Shown piece by piece: positions 54,057-62,868 of a stretch of DNA of 64,000 bases. The position numbers and the translations under genes were made by a program. Every line of letters starts with the position of its first letter. Position 1 is the first letter of the stretch. Below the pieces are notes generated by a model. That model was given only the letters and a program-made list of their open reading frames with translations, did not search any database and was not told where the DNA came from. This stretch comes from Methanofollis sp. W23 (lineage in GTDB: Archaea > Halobacteriota > Methanomicrobia > Methanomicrobiales > Methanofollaceae), in NCBI RefSeq assembly GCF_017875325.1, contig NZ_JAGGMN010000001.1, positions 124,001-188,000 on the forward strand, given 5' to 3'.

Positions 54057-54259
54057 AGAAAATGACTCTTCTTTGATCGCTTCTGGTGGAGATCGATCTC
54101 ATGTCTTCCCGTCACTTGCACCTGGTGGTATATTCGATGATCTGGGTGTGGGAATTGCCGTCTTCTCCTCTCTTCATCTCCAGGTGCGATCGAAGAAAAG
54201 ACCAGGAAAGGTGAGGGTTGGGTCATACTTTTCACGAAGGGGGGAAGACACCGTCAGTC

Positions 54260-54430
54260 TCGCATCTCTCTTCAGCGGGATCCTCTCCTGGTAGTTCTCT
54301 TTGCCGGGAGGTTGGTCGCCTCTCCCTCCGCGTGAAGATAGGCGGCGGACGGTAATCCTCTTTTCATGGTCATTGAAGAAGGCGGGTGACACACATTTTC
54401 CCTACAACAGATGGGGTTTTCTACAAAGCC
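54260..54430 (-). mobile_element. Degenerate short element
   Basis: GGGATCCTCTCCTGGTAG, GCCGGGAGGTTGGTCGCC, GATAGGCGGCGGACGGTAATCC, GAAGGCGGGTGACACAC and the end GGTTTTCTACAAAGCC follow the short class but lack the GC hairpin module. 54065-54259 shows no gene. Confidence 0.6.
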
Positions 54431-54438
54431 TTCTTTTC

Positions 54439-55187
54439 AGCTCTGTAGAATCCAACATGATCTTTGGGCTCAGGCATATGGGATGAAAATGATCATGGAT
54501 CTTTGGGTCGTGCACTGATCTATTGTCCCTGCTTCAGAGCAAGACACCGAGGGGGACGATCATCGAATGGCCGCCCTCGCCCATCTCCGTCGTGGGGGGT
54601 TTGGGGGGTGCAATCCCCAAGCGCGAGATGATGGTGAACGTTCAATGATTGAGGGAGATCAATCTGATCGATGAGCCTTCCCACACCATCATGCTGGGGG
54701 CGAGTGCCGCCCGGATCCCCGGAGATGATGATAGGGCTGGGAAGGTGAATCGATGATCACAAAGGGCGAGTTGCTGTCCTCCGCATATCTTCGCGCGGGG
54801 GGTTTGGGGGGCGTGCCGCCCCCCGGCGAAGAGAACGATCAAAAGGGTTTACCATGAAAATGATCCTTATGTTCAATTCTGGAGTTATGACCGAGAATTC
54901 GAACACATAGATCTCCCTCATAACTACTATGCGGAGAAAGAAAAATCGCCCCCAGAACGATCGCTCTCTGCCTTCCCGGCCCTACCTTCGTCCCCCCGGA
55001 GCCCCCCACGACGAGGATAGGGTGGGGGGGTGGCGACGTGAACACGGTGAACACGGTCTCCACCGATTCTTCTGTCTTGATATGAGACAGCAAGTGACAA
55101 GAGATTTTCATAAAGGATGCGGAGATGTGCTCCCGCCTCATGAGCAATCTTACAAAACCCTTTTTTCTTGGCGATGTAGATATTGGG
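54439..55187. mobile_element. Head-to-head composite of two long elements
   Basis: Starts with the reversed right end (GCTCTGTAGAATCC, CAGGCATATGGGATGAAAATGATC) and runs back to the shared GCCTTCCC...GGGAAGG module at about 54670-54745. It then continues in the forward direction (CTGTCCTCCGCATATC, GGGGGGCGTGCCGCCCCCC, TTTACCATGAAAATGATCC) to a decayed forward right end (AATCTTACAAAACCC at about 55147). Flanking TTCTTTTC and CTTTTTTC agree at 6 of 8. Confidence 0.6.
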
Positions 55188-55249
55188 CATGAGGCGAGAT
55201 CCGCCTCAAACTATCAATGAAGAATCTCTGATTTTTGAGTCGCTCCGCC

Positions 55250-55487
55250 GGGGCAAGAGTCTTCCTACATCCCTGCACCATGAGCTTAATCGAAGATCAA
55301 AGATCTTCTCAAACGTGCGTACGCTCGCATCCCCTGGACCCCCTGGAGGAAGATAGGATCGGGGAGGCGAACCGGTGGATCTGAAGAGAGAGATTTGCCG
55401 TCCACGACCTATTGCTCGTGCAGGGAGTGCGGGGGGTGGCCAAACCCCTGTCAGAGAGAGTTCCATCCGGAGGGTTTCCACTGAGCC
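55250..55487 (+). mobile_element. Short element, degenerate left end
   Basis: GCATCCCCTGGACCCCCTGG, GAGATTTGCCGTCCACGACCTATTG, GGGGGGTGGCCAAACCCC, GAGAGAGTTCCATCCGG and the end GGGTTTCCACTGAGCC follow the forward short class (compare 25094-25288). It ends 17 bases from the 3' end of the Agl23-like gene. Confidence 0.6.
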
Positions 55488-55503
55488 AAAAAAAAGGATC
55501 TCG

Positions 55504-57093
55504 TCAGGCCGTGCTCATGTTCCTGACAAAGACCTCGAGACGCATGTTCCCCATCTTCCCGTCTCTCAGGAAATAATATGCCAGAACCCGGTCTTTGTTG
55601 TCGTACCAGGAGAACCAGTAGTTGAGGTTGTAGGTCTGTTTCTCGAAACCTGGCAGGGAGTCGTACGTGTCCTCGTCAGAGGTGATGACCATGTCGAACT
55701 TCCCTGACCTGAAGGTATTCTCGTCGATCTTTCGGCCGTAATAACTGATCTTCTCAGATTTGTCGCCCCGATAATACCAGGGGAGGGGCCAGTAGCGGTC
55801 CGAGGCGATGGCTGTGGCATTCGAGTCGTCGATGAGGGCCATCACCTCGCGCATATCCTCTGAGTTCTGGACCTGCACGATCGGTTCGTTCACGTCGGCC
55901 GGGACATAGGCCACGTGCCAGAGGACCGGCGCCAGGAATATTATAGATGCCAGGGCGATGAGGGCCTTCTTCTTTGTCATTGCATAACTTGCGACAAAGA
56001 CCACCGGGAGGAGCTGGTGGATGATGAGCCAGGGCACCTTCTCGCCGATGTAGGCGTACGCTGCGATGGAGAGGAGCATCCAGACGATACAGAACCGGAA
56101 AAATTCCTCTTTTTTGTCGAAGGTCCGCAACGTGGGGACCGAAAGTCCGGCCTGCTGGAGAGAGGTCCTGACCAGGGAGTACATCGAGTCCTTCTCTTCC
56201 TGTTTTTTTCGGGCGTGGAGGAACTGGCCGATCCCGACGATGGCAAGGATGAAGATCGGGAGTTCGTACAGCAGGAAGAGAATGATATAGAAGAAGAACG
56301 GTCCGCCGATCCGTTCCTGCTCGTGCATCGCCCACCAGTGAGAGACAGCGTCGGGCACCCAGGTCAGCACCCGCTCGGGATGGACCCCGAACGAGGAGTA
56401 GAAGAGGACGACGACCCCTCCGAGGAGAAGGATGCTGAGGAGAAAGTCGCGCTTCCAGTGGGAGGGCAGGACGACCTTCTCTGTCCAGAGGAGATAGAGG
56501 ATATAGAGCGCGAAGATCCCGAGGACGATCGGCATATTCTCCTTGCATGCCAGACCCAGTCCGGTTGCGATCCCGGCAAGGGCCGCCCACCTGGCCTGAC
56601 CCCTCTCGAAGTAGAGGAGGAGGGCAAGCAGGAGTACGAAGGTGAGGAAGAGGATGAAGATATCGTTCCTGAGAAACCTGGAGAAATAGACTAGATTGGG
56701 CGAGATCGCGAGGAAAAACCCCGCAACCAGCGTCTGCCTCCGGTCGAGATAGCCGAGTTTGTGCAGTGGCCAGACCAGGGCGACGATCAGGACGCCGAGG
56801 AGGGCAGGTATCGCTCTCCCGACCAGGTCTGAGTCTCCAAAGAGGGCGAACATCCCTGCGGTCACATAATAGAGGAGCGGGCCATGGAACGACGGGTCGT
56901 AGAGATAGGTCCCTTCGGTCAGGAGTTTATATGAGAACCAGGCATGGATCGCCTCGTCATGATGGAAGAGTTTGAGGTCAAGACATGCAAACCGCAGGAC
57001 TGCTGCAAGTATCAGGATAAAAAAAAAGATTCTCTCAGTAGAGAGAAATTGGTGGATTTTTGTGGCAGATCCTAGAGCTGGACCGCCGCTCAC
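55504..57093 (-). CDS. TIGR03663-type GT-C membrane protein (flippase activity-associated Agl23-like)
   Basis: 529 residues, about 10-12 membrane helices. HHDEAIHAWFSYKLLTEGTYLYDPSFHGPLLYYVTA carries the GT-C first-loop DE motif, and SRFLRNDIFILFLTFVLL and TGLGLACKENMPIVLG follow the family. The soluble C-terminus (IASDRYWPLPWYYRGDKSEKISYYG) faces outside. This family usually accompanies DUF2298 proteins. GTG 57093, six bases after the rps10 stop, has GGAGAG at fair spacing, so it appears to be expressed with tuf and rps10. Confidence 0.85.
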   Translation of the reverse strand: MSGGPALGSATKIHQFLSTERIFFFILILAAVLRFACLDLKLFHHDEAIHAWFSYKLLTEGTYLYDPSFHGPLLYYVTAGMFALFGDSDLVGRAIPALLGVLIVALVWPLHKLGYLDRRQTLVAGFFLAISPNLVYFSRFLRNDIFILFLTFVLLLALLLYFERGQARWAALAGIATGLGLACKENMPIVLGIFALYILYLLWTEKVVLPSHWKRDFLLSILLLGGVVVLFYSSFGVHPERVLTWVPDAVSHWWAMHEQERIGGPFFFYIILFLLYELPIFILAIVGIGQFLHARKKQEEKDSMYSLVRTSLQQAGLSVPTLRTFDKKEEFFRFCIVWMLLSIAAYAYIGEKVPWLIIHQLLPVVFVASYAMTKKKALIALASIIFLAPVLWHVAYVPADVNEPIVQVQNSEDMREVMALIDDSNATAIASDRYWPLPWYYRGDKSEKISYYGRKIDENTFRSGKFDMVITSDEDTYDSLPGFEKQTYNLNYWFSWYDNKDRVLAYYFLRDGKMGNMRLEVFVRNMSTA

Positions 57094-57099
57094 CTTGCA

Positions 57100-57408
57100 T
57101 CAACTCTCCAGCACGATCTCGATGCCAATGTCCTTTGGCACCTGGATACGCATTAACTGCCTGAGAGCACGCTCATCCGCGTCGATGTCGATGAGTCGCT
57201 TGTGTACCCGCATCTGCCAGCGATCCCAGGTTGCAGTACCCTCTCCGTCAGGGCTCTTTCTGATCGGAACGACCAGTTTCTTGGTGGGGAGGGGGATAGG
57301 CCCTGCCAGATTCACGCCTGTCCTCTCTGCAATCTCCTTGATCCTGTCACAGACCATCTCAACTTTGTCGTAGTCGGTCCCTGAAAGGCGTATTCTGGCT
57401 TTCTGCAT
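57100..57408 (-). CDS. rps10: Ribosomal protein S10
   Basis: 102 residues ([45 protein letters not shown]...). ATG 57408 has GGGTGAGG just upstream; an ATG four codons earlier is weaker. Follows tuf by about 20 bases, the standard archaeal pair. Confidence 0.97.
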   Translation of the reverse strand: MQKARIRLSGTDYDKVEMVCDRIKEIAERTGVNLAGPIPLPTKKLVVPIRKSPDGEGTATWDRWQMRVHKRLIDIDADERALRQLMRIQVPKDIGIEIVLES

Positions 57409-57427
57409 GTCCTCACCCATCTACAGA

Positions 57428-58705
57428 TTATCTCATCTGCTTGGCCTGGACAGCGACACACATGCCAGCTGCAATGGTTGAACCCATATCACGGACCGCG
57501 AAGCGACCGAGCTGCGGGATCTCCTTGACGTTCTCAAGGACCATCGGGCGGGTCGGTTTGATCTTGACGATCGCTGCATCGCCGGCCTTCAGGAAGGTCG
57601 GGTTCTGCTCTTTGACCTGGCCCGTGCGCGGGTCAAGCTTGCTGAGGAGCTCGGTGAACATGCAGGCGACCTGCGCGGTGTGGCAGTGGAAGACCGGGGT
57701 GTAGCCCACGGTGAGTGCGCTCGGGTGCTGGAGCACGACGATCTGCGCGGTGAACTCCTCGACAACCGTCGGCGGAGCGTCGATCGGACCGCAGACGTCG
57801 CCACGGCGGATGTCGCCCTTGCCAACACCGCGGACGTTGAACCCGACGTTGTCGCCAGGCAGCGCCTCGGGGATCTCTTCGTGGTGCATCTCAATGGACT
57901 TGACCTCACCGGTGACGTTGGCGGGCATGAAGGAGACCTTGTCACCCTTCTTCATGACACCGGTCTCGATACGACCTACAGGCACAGTGCCGACACCGGA
58001 GATGGTGTAGACGTCCTGGATCGGGAGACGGAGCGGCAGGGTGGTCGGCTTATCCGGCTGCTTCAGGGCGTCGAGCGCCTGGAGGACCGTTACACCCTTG
58101 TACCACGGGGTCTTGTCGGACTTCTCCTTGATGTTTGCTCCCTCGAATGAGGACATCGGGATGAACGGGATCTCTTCAGGCTTGAACCCGACCATCTTGA
58201 GGAGCTGCGAGAGCTGTTCCTTGACCTCGTTGTACCGCTTCTCATCGTACTTGACGACATCCATCTTGTTGATGCCGATGATGAGCTGGTTGATGCCAAG
58301 CGTCCTGGAAAGGAAGACGTGCTCCTTGGTCTGCTCCATGACACCGTCTGGTGCGGCGACGACGAGCAGTGCGGCGTCGGCCTGGGATGCACCGGTGATC
58401 ATGTTCTTGATGAAGTCACGGTGACCAGGGCAGTCGACGACCGTGAAGTAGTACTTGTCGGTGTCGAAGCGCTTGTGCCCGATATCGATGGTGATACCGC
58501 GGTCGCGCTCTTCCTTAAGGCTGTCCATGACCCAAGCAAACTCAAAGGAGCCCTTGCCCTTGGCTTCGGCTTCCTTTCTAAAGCCCTCAATAATGTGCTG
58601 AGGTACGGTTCCTGTCTCGAACAGAAGTCGACCGACGGTAGTGGACTTACCGTGGTCGATGTGCCCGATAACAGCAAGGTTCATGTGTGGTTTATCAGTT
58701 GCCAT
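57428..58705 (-). CDS. tuf: Translation elongation factor EF-1 alpha
   Basis: 425 residues. G motifs: [17 protein letters not shown] and NKMD, with [16 protein letters not shown] as switch I. Domains II and III follow ([43 protein letters not shown]). Delivers aminoacyl-tRNA to the ribosome. GGAGGATAACT precedes the ATG. Confidence 0.98.
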   Translation of the reverse strand: MATDKPHMNLAVIGHIDHGKSTTVGRLLFETGTVPQHIIEGFRKEAEAKGKGSFEFAWVMDSLKEERDRGITIDIGHKRFDTDKYYFTVVDCPGHRDFIKNMITGASQADAALLVVAAPDGVMEQTKEHVFLSRTLGINQLIIGINKMDVVKYDEKRYNEVKEQLSQLLKMVGFKPEEIPFIPMSSFEGANIKEKSDKTPWYKGVTVLQALDALKQPDKPTTLPLRLPIQDVYTISGVGTVPVGRIETGVMKKGDKVSFMPANVTGEVKSIEMHHEEIPEALPGDNVGFNVRGVGKGDIRRGDVCGPIDAPPTVVEEFTAQIVVLQHPSALTVGYTPVFHCHTAQVACMFTELLSKLDPRTGQVKEQNPTFLKAGDAAIVKIKPTRPMVLENVKEIPQLGRFAVRDMGSTIAAGMCVAVQAKQMR

Positions 58706-58779
58706 AGTTATCCTCCACTCATGTATGGGACTGCATACACAGTCTGGTTGAAGCGAGTATCATATATTGGGCATTGATC

Positions 58780-58787
58780 TATATAAA
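58780..58787 (-). promoter_or_regulatory. TATA box of the tuf operon
   Basis: TTTATATA on the minus strand, 75 bases before the tuf ATG, a consensus archaeal TATA box. The leader would be about 48 bases. Confidence 0.7.
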
Positions 58788-58880
58788 CCATTTTGATTCG
58801 CCTGTTCTCTCCGGGATTGCAGGGGGATACGCATGTATCGACACCCTCAAATCCCTAATCAAACAAACACTCACTGACCT

Positions 58881-59180
58881 ATGAAAACTCTGGAATTCCA
58901 CCACGATGAGGAGAAAGGCCGTGTCACGGTGACCTGCGCTACTGGCGAGGTCTCGGTGTACAGCCACTGCGCCTATTGTAAGCACTGCAATGGCGTCCAG
59001 GTGGGCAGACGGGTGCTCCCTTCGCCGCCGCAAAAAATGGTCAGTGGGCCCAGGGGGGCGGGCTTTGATGAAGAACTCCTCAACGCCGCGATGATGTTCA
59101 ACTCCCTGGTTCGCGATGGAGAAGCGATCTCCTGCAATGACAAAGAGGGAGTCGGGTTTACTTCGATGTATCGCCGTTGA
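58881..59180 (+). CDS. Small CxxCxxC protein of unknown function
   Basis: 99 residues. MKTLEFHHDEEKGRVTVTCATGEVSVYSHCAYCKHCNGVQVG has a CAYCKHC cluster at about 30-36 that could bind zinc or an Fe-S cluster, followed by a Pro-rich stretch and a Ser/Asn-rich end. The last 23 bases overlap the 3' end of the convergent sulfite-reductase-like gene. No family is recognised. Confidence 0.65.
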   Translation: MKTLEFHHDEEKGRVTVTCATGEVSVYSHCAYCKHCNGVQVGRRVLPSPPQKMVSGPRGAGFDEELLNAAMMFNSLVRDGEAISCNDKEGVGFTSMYRR

Positions 59181-60030
59181 ATTTTGCCTGTAATTCTGTG
59201 CGGAAGGATTCGAAGTCGAGTTCGTCGAGCTGGTCGGCCAGGTGCCGCCCGCTCCACGCCTTCCGGTAGATCCAGGTGACCACCTGTTCGATGACCGCAA
59301 CGACCTCGTCCTCGCTCTCGACGGTGATGAGTTCTCGGCCAGGGTTGGGGTGCCGCCCGCGCCGTCCGCCGATAGTGATAAGGTAGTGACGGTACTCTGA
59401 CTTCAGGAGGTCGAAAGGACACGAATAGATACAGATCCCACACTGGACACATTTTTCAGGGATCAGTTCTGAGATCCCGTTCTTGATGATGATCGCGGCT
59501 TCTTTGCAGTACCTGGCACAGGTCCCGCACCCGGTGCACATCCCTTCGATCCTGAGCGGGCGGATCCGTCCGACGATCCCGATCTCGTTGAGGACCGGGC
59601 TTGTGCAGGCGTTGGGACATCCTGAGAGGGAGATGCGCACCCTGATCGGCATCTCGCGTCCGAAGACCTTCTCGTCGATCCGTTTTGCCAGACCATAGGT
59701 CTCGATATTGGAGTATTTGCACCCCTCGGTACCCGGGCAGGCGATGATATTGACGATCTCGTCATACTCTGATCCCAGAGGGGTCCCGTTCTCCTTCAGG
59801 TCATGGGCGACCTCTTCCAGGTGGTCGGGGTCGATGTGCGGGATCTCCACGGTCTGGCGGGTAGTGAGGTGGACCTCTCCGTCACTGTATTTTTTTGCGA
59901 TCTTACCGATACCGGCGAGTTTCTCGGCATCCAGAACTCCTGCCGGGATCCTGAGTCGCACCGCGCAGAAATCAGGGTTGCGTTCGGTGATCACGCCGCC
60001 CCTTTTGTATATCGGTTGATTTCTGGTCAT
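59158..60030 (-). CDS. Small siroheme sulfite reductase-like protein with ferredoxin domain (group I Dsr-LP)
   Basis: 290 residues from ATG 60030. Siroheme/[4Fe-4S] ligands: C98, C104 (CPGTEGC) and C138, C142 (SGCPNAC). An inserted 2[4Fe-4S] ferredoxin follows with C165, C168, C171, C175 and C194, C197, C200, C204. The TTRQTVEIPHI substrate-side motif is kept. Methanogens carry such dissimilatory sulfite reductase-like proteins; physiological substrates are unsettled (sulfite, nitrite or another oxyanion). Lies 44 bases downstream of cobS on the same strand. Confidence 0.88.
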   Translation of the reverse strand: MTRNQPIYKRGGVITERNPDFCAVRLRIPAGVLDAEKLAGIGKIAKKYSDGEVHLTTRQTVEIPHIDPDHLEEVAHDLKENGTPLGSEYDEIVNIIACPGTEGCKYSNIETYGLAKRIDEKVFGREMPIRVRISLSGCPNACTSPVLNEIGIVGRIRPLRIEGMCTGCGTCARYCKEAAIIIKNGISELIPEKCVQCGICIYSCPFDLLKSEYRHYLITIGGRRGRHPNPGRELITVESEDEVVAVIEQVVTWIYRKAWSGRHLADQLDELDFESFRTELQAKFNGDTSK

Positions 60031-60074
60031 CTTGAATAGGTCAGATGAGGAGCATAAATAGGTGTGTATGCCCT

Positions 60075-60791
60075 TCATAGGGCAAGGGCAAGGGCGACGG
60101 CCGCACGTGTGATCTCATTGGACGCCCCTGCGACATCGCCGTTAACTCCTCCGAAAAGATGGGTAGCCAGGCAGACGAGGAGGACCGCAACGAGAGCGGT
60201 CACGAGGAGTGCTCTGCCGATGAGGGCCGGGCCGAGGGGGAGGAGGAAGAGGGGGAGGACCAGGAGAAGGGCGTAGATGACAAAGCGTTTCTTTGCAAAG
60301 CTATGGAGATAGGCGTGGATCCCGTCGTGGAAAGGAGCGCCGAGCGTGGTGATCCAGGCCATCGCAAGTTTTGCGCAGACCTCTGCGGTGAGGACGACAA
60401 AGGGGACCGACCAGGCGGCGGAAAGTCCTTCGACCGCGATGAGGGTGGTGAGGAGTCCACATGCTACTCCTCCCGCGCCGATCTGCCGGTCGGTGAGGGC
60501 GGTGACCCGTTTCTCTCGGCTCCCATGGGCCATCAGGCCGTCGCCGAGGTCGAGGAGGCCGTCGAAGTGGTTGGCTCCTGAGACGATGATCGCGGTGGCA
60601 ATGGCGGCAACCGCGGCGACGGCGGCATGATTTCCAAGGAGAAACGCGACGCCTGCGGCAATCCCGCCGATCACATACCCCGCGAGGGGGTAGAGCCAGG
60701 TGTACCTGGCAAAGGCGTCGAAGTCTGCGGGTCGTCCGAGGGGGAGGATGGTGCAGAACTGGAGGAGTGCCCTGAGGGCGTCAAGAGCCAT
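60075..60791 (-). CDS. cobS: Adenosylcobinamide-GDP ribazoletransferase
   Basis: 238 residues, five to six membrane helices. The family motif NHFDGLLDLGDGLMAHGSREKR (about 74-95) is complete. Joins alpha-ribazole (phosphate) to AdoCbi-GDP, the last step of cobamide assembly. With cobZ and cobT within 2 kb it forms a lower-ligand cluster, now split by an element. Confidence 0.93.
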   Translation of the reverse strand: MALDALRALLQFCTILPLGRPADFDAFARYTWLYPLAGYVIGGIAAGVAFLLGNHAAVAAVAAIATAIIVSGANHFDGLLDLGDGLMAHGSREKRVTALTDRQIGAGGVACGLLTTLIAVEGLSAAWSVPFVVLTAEVCAKLAMAWITTLGAPFHDGIHAYLHSFAKKRFVIYALLLVLPLFLLPLGPALIGRALLVTALVAVLLVCLATHLFGGVNGDVAGASNEITRAAVALALAL

Positions 60792-60841
60792 TTAGTGTAC
60801 TGGGTTTGAAGTATGATACAATAAGACATGTGATTTTTCTG

Positions 60842-61243
60842 GGTTCTGGAGAAGTGGGCAGGAAGCGGGAGTATGTCTCACGCATATGGGATGATAATTT
60901 TCGTTGCTGGATCATTCTTTTTCAAGAATGAAGAACCGGTGGGAACCTTGTTCCATCGCCGGCCCCACCTCTCTTCGTCGTGGGGGGTCCGGGGGGCATT
61001 CGCCCCCCGGTGCGAGATTCCAGGGAAGATGTTGCGATTGAGGGCGGCACGCCTGATCGACGTGCCTTCCCTCATGTTTGTGCCGGGGGCTCTGCCCCCG
61101 GACCCCCGGGACCACGATGAGAACGGGAAGGCAGAATAGATGACCATGACGGAGGGGGTACCGTCCTCGACCCATCGTGGTGCGGGGGCGGGGGGCGGCT
61201 AGCCCCACGCTAGAGAGTTCCATCCTGAGGGTTTCTCCAGGCC
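60842..61243. mobile_element. Composite element between cobS and cobZ (402 bp)
   Basis: Begins with the reversed right end (GGTTCTGGAGAAGT, CACGCATATGGGATGATAATTTTCG, CTTTTTCAAGAATGAAGAA) and passes CCGGGGGGCATTCGCCCCCCGG and GGGCGGCACGCCTGATCGACGTGCC. It then switches at the shared GCCTTCCC module to the forward left segment (AGAATAGATGACCATGACGG, CGTCCTCGACCCATCG) and ends GGGTTTCTCCAGGCC. Same organisation as the first part of 54439-55187. Confidence 0.7.
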
Positions 61244-61361
61244 AAAAAACCATGAAGACAGGATGCAATCCTCAGCCAATCTTCATCGCCGGGGGTCAGG
61301 AAGTGCACCCCCGGTGCGGTCGATGAACTGGTATGAAAAGGAATATTTCTACAACGCTGGC

Positions 61362-61814
61362 CTACTCTCCATCTCCAGGAGCGAAACTCTCACTGTACAG
61401 CCGCGAGGTGTTCCCGGCGATGAGCCCGGCGACGGCGTCGTCAAGGAACGGTCCGAGTTCACCAAGGATGCCTGGTTTGTTCTGGTCATAGCGGGTGAAC
61501 TCGAAACGGGCATAGGTGCCCCCGATGATCTCGGCGATGGCCATCCCGATGATCTCGTCGGAGAGAAGAAAGACAGGATCGTCGGCGATCTCGGAGTCGT
61601 TCCGGTTCTCATAGAGTTCTTCTTCGAGGAGAATGGCGCCGAGGAGGAGAGAGGAAACGTTCGGGTCCTGGTATGACGTCAGGATCTTCTTCTCAAGGCG
61701 TCCCCTCGCCTCGTCGGGGCTCATCCCGTGGGAGACATAGAGCCCCATCCCGGCGTCGACAATGGCTTCGGTGGTGATCCCTTTTGTTTTGAGCCGCGCT
61801 TCGATCTCAAACAT
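61362..61814 (-). CDS. cobZ: Alpha-ribazole phosphatase CobZ (PgpA-like)
   Basis: 150 residues from ATG 61814 (MFEIEARLKTKGIT). The segment FLLSDEIIGMAIAEIIGGTYARFEFTRYDQNKPGILGELGPFLDDAVAGLIAGN follows the PgpA/CobZ fold with its conserved Asp and Glu metal ligands. CobZ of Methanosarcina replaces CobC, removing the phosphate of alpha-ribazole-5'-phosphate. Position next to cobT and near cobS supports this over a phosphatidylglycerophosphatase. No ribosome-binding site is present before the ATG; probably leaderless. Confidence 0.88.
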   Translation of the reverse strand: MFEIEARLKTKGITTEAIVDAGMGLYVSHGMSPDEARGRLEKKILTSYQDPNVSSLLLGAILLEEELYENRNDSEIADDPVFLLSDEIIGMAIAEIIGGTYARFEFTRYDQNKPGILGELGPFLDDAVAGLIAGNTSRLYSESFAPGDGE

Positions 61815-61851
61815 AGGAGAATTTTTGGTCAGGCTCAATATATACATTAAT
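61815..61851. promoter_or_regulatory. 37-bp divergent promoter of cobZ and cobT
   Basis: Only 37 bases separate the two start codons and contain AATATATA (61838-61845). Neither gene has a Shine-Dalgarno sequence, so both transcripts appear leaderless and their basal promoter elements must extend into the opposite gene. Co-regulation is expected. Confidence 0.5.
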
Positions 61852-62862
61852 ATGACATTTCTCTCAGAGTCTCCTTCTATTGAGTATTCACGACCGCTCT
61901 TTGCAAGTGTCCTTGGAAATACTGCACTCTCGATGGTGCCCGGGGTGTCGGGTGCGGGGCCGTCCCCGAAAAAGACGGTCTACACCCCGATCCTCGACGC
62001 CGAGATGATCACCACCGGGGCGATCACCTCGATGCCGCTCAAACCCAACACCCCGACCGGGTGCCCGACGCCGGCGGTGATCACCAGGGCGATGACGGCG
62101 CTCACCGGGATCGACCCGGTCTTTGTGAATGCCGGACTTTTCAACCTTCCGACGGTGCCATGCGTCGATGTCTATGGGGCACCGGGCGGCGACCCGCGCG
62201 AGGGCGACGCCGTCCCTGCGGCCGGAGATCTTCTTTTGGCCGGCGAGCGGGTCGGCCGCCTCCTCTCCAGGTGCGCCGACTTCCTGGTGCTCGGGGAGTG
62301 TGTGCCTGGCGGGACGACGACTGCCCTCTGTGTCCTGCGTGCCCTCGGATACGAGGCCAGGGTCTCGAGCAGTTTTGTCGAGAACCCCGTGCACCTGAAG
62401 GAGGAGATCTGTAGATCTGTGGTAGACCGGGTAGAGCGTGAAGGGGTGACCGACGCCCTTGACGTGGTGCGGATCGGGGGTGACCCCATGATGCCGGTGG
62501 CCGCGGGGATCGCGAGTACCTTTGAAGGCACGCTCGTCTTTGCCGGAGGCACCCAGATGCTTGCCGTCGATGCCGTGCTCAAGGGGCTTGGCAGGCAGAT
62601 GGTCCCGCTTGCCACGACCGAGTATGTGCGCACCGATGCCTCGGCAAACTTCGAGGAGGCCGTGGCCGCAGTGGGGGCGAAGGCCTATTATGTGGACCCG
62701 GACTTTGGGACCATCGGCGACGCGGGGATCGGCAGGTACTGCGAGGGCGAGGTGAAGGAAGGGATGGGTGCTGGCGGCGCCATGTTCCTTGCCCGCGTGA
62801 TGGGATACTCGGAAGAGGAGATCAGGGCGGCCATCCTCTCCACGGTCATATCATTCAGATAA
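61852..62862 (+). CDS. cobT: Archaeal CobT, NaMN:base phosphoribosyltransferase
   Basis: 336 residues from ATG 61852 (MTFLSESPSIEYSRPLFASVLGNT). LVLGECVPGGTTTALCVLRALGYEARVSSS, VRIGGDPMMPVAAG and FAGGTQMLAVDAVLKGLGRQ follow the archaeal CobT family (TIGR00303), which activates the lower base for cobamides. An element remnant starts six bases after its stop. Confidence 0.93.
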   Translation: MTFLSESPSIEYSRPLFASVLGNTALSMVPGVSGAGPSPKKTVYTPILDAEMITTGAITSMPLKPNTPTGCPTPAVITRAMTALTGIDPVFVNAGLFNLPTVPCVDVYGAPGGDPREGDAVPAAGDLLLAGERVGRLLSRCADFLVLGECVPGGTTTALCVLRALGYEARVSSSFVENPVHLKEEICRSVVDRVEREGVTDALDVVRIGGDPMMPVAAGIASTFEGTLVFAGGTQMLAVDAVLKGLGRQMVPLATTEYVRTDASANFEEAVAAVGAKAYYVDPDFGTIGDAGIGRYCEGEVKEGMGAGGAMFLARVMGYSEEEIRAAILSTVISFR

Positions 62863-62868
62863 TGCACC

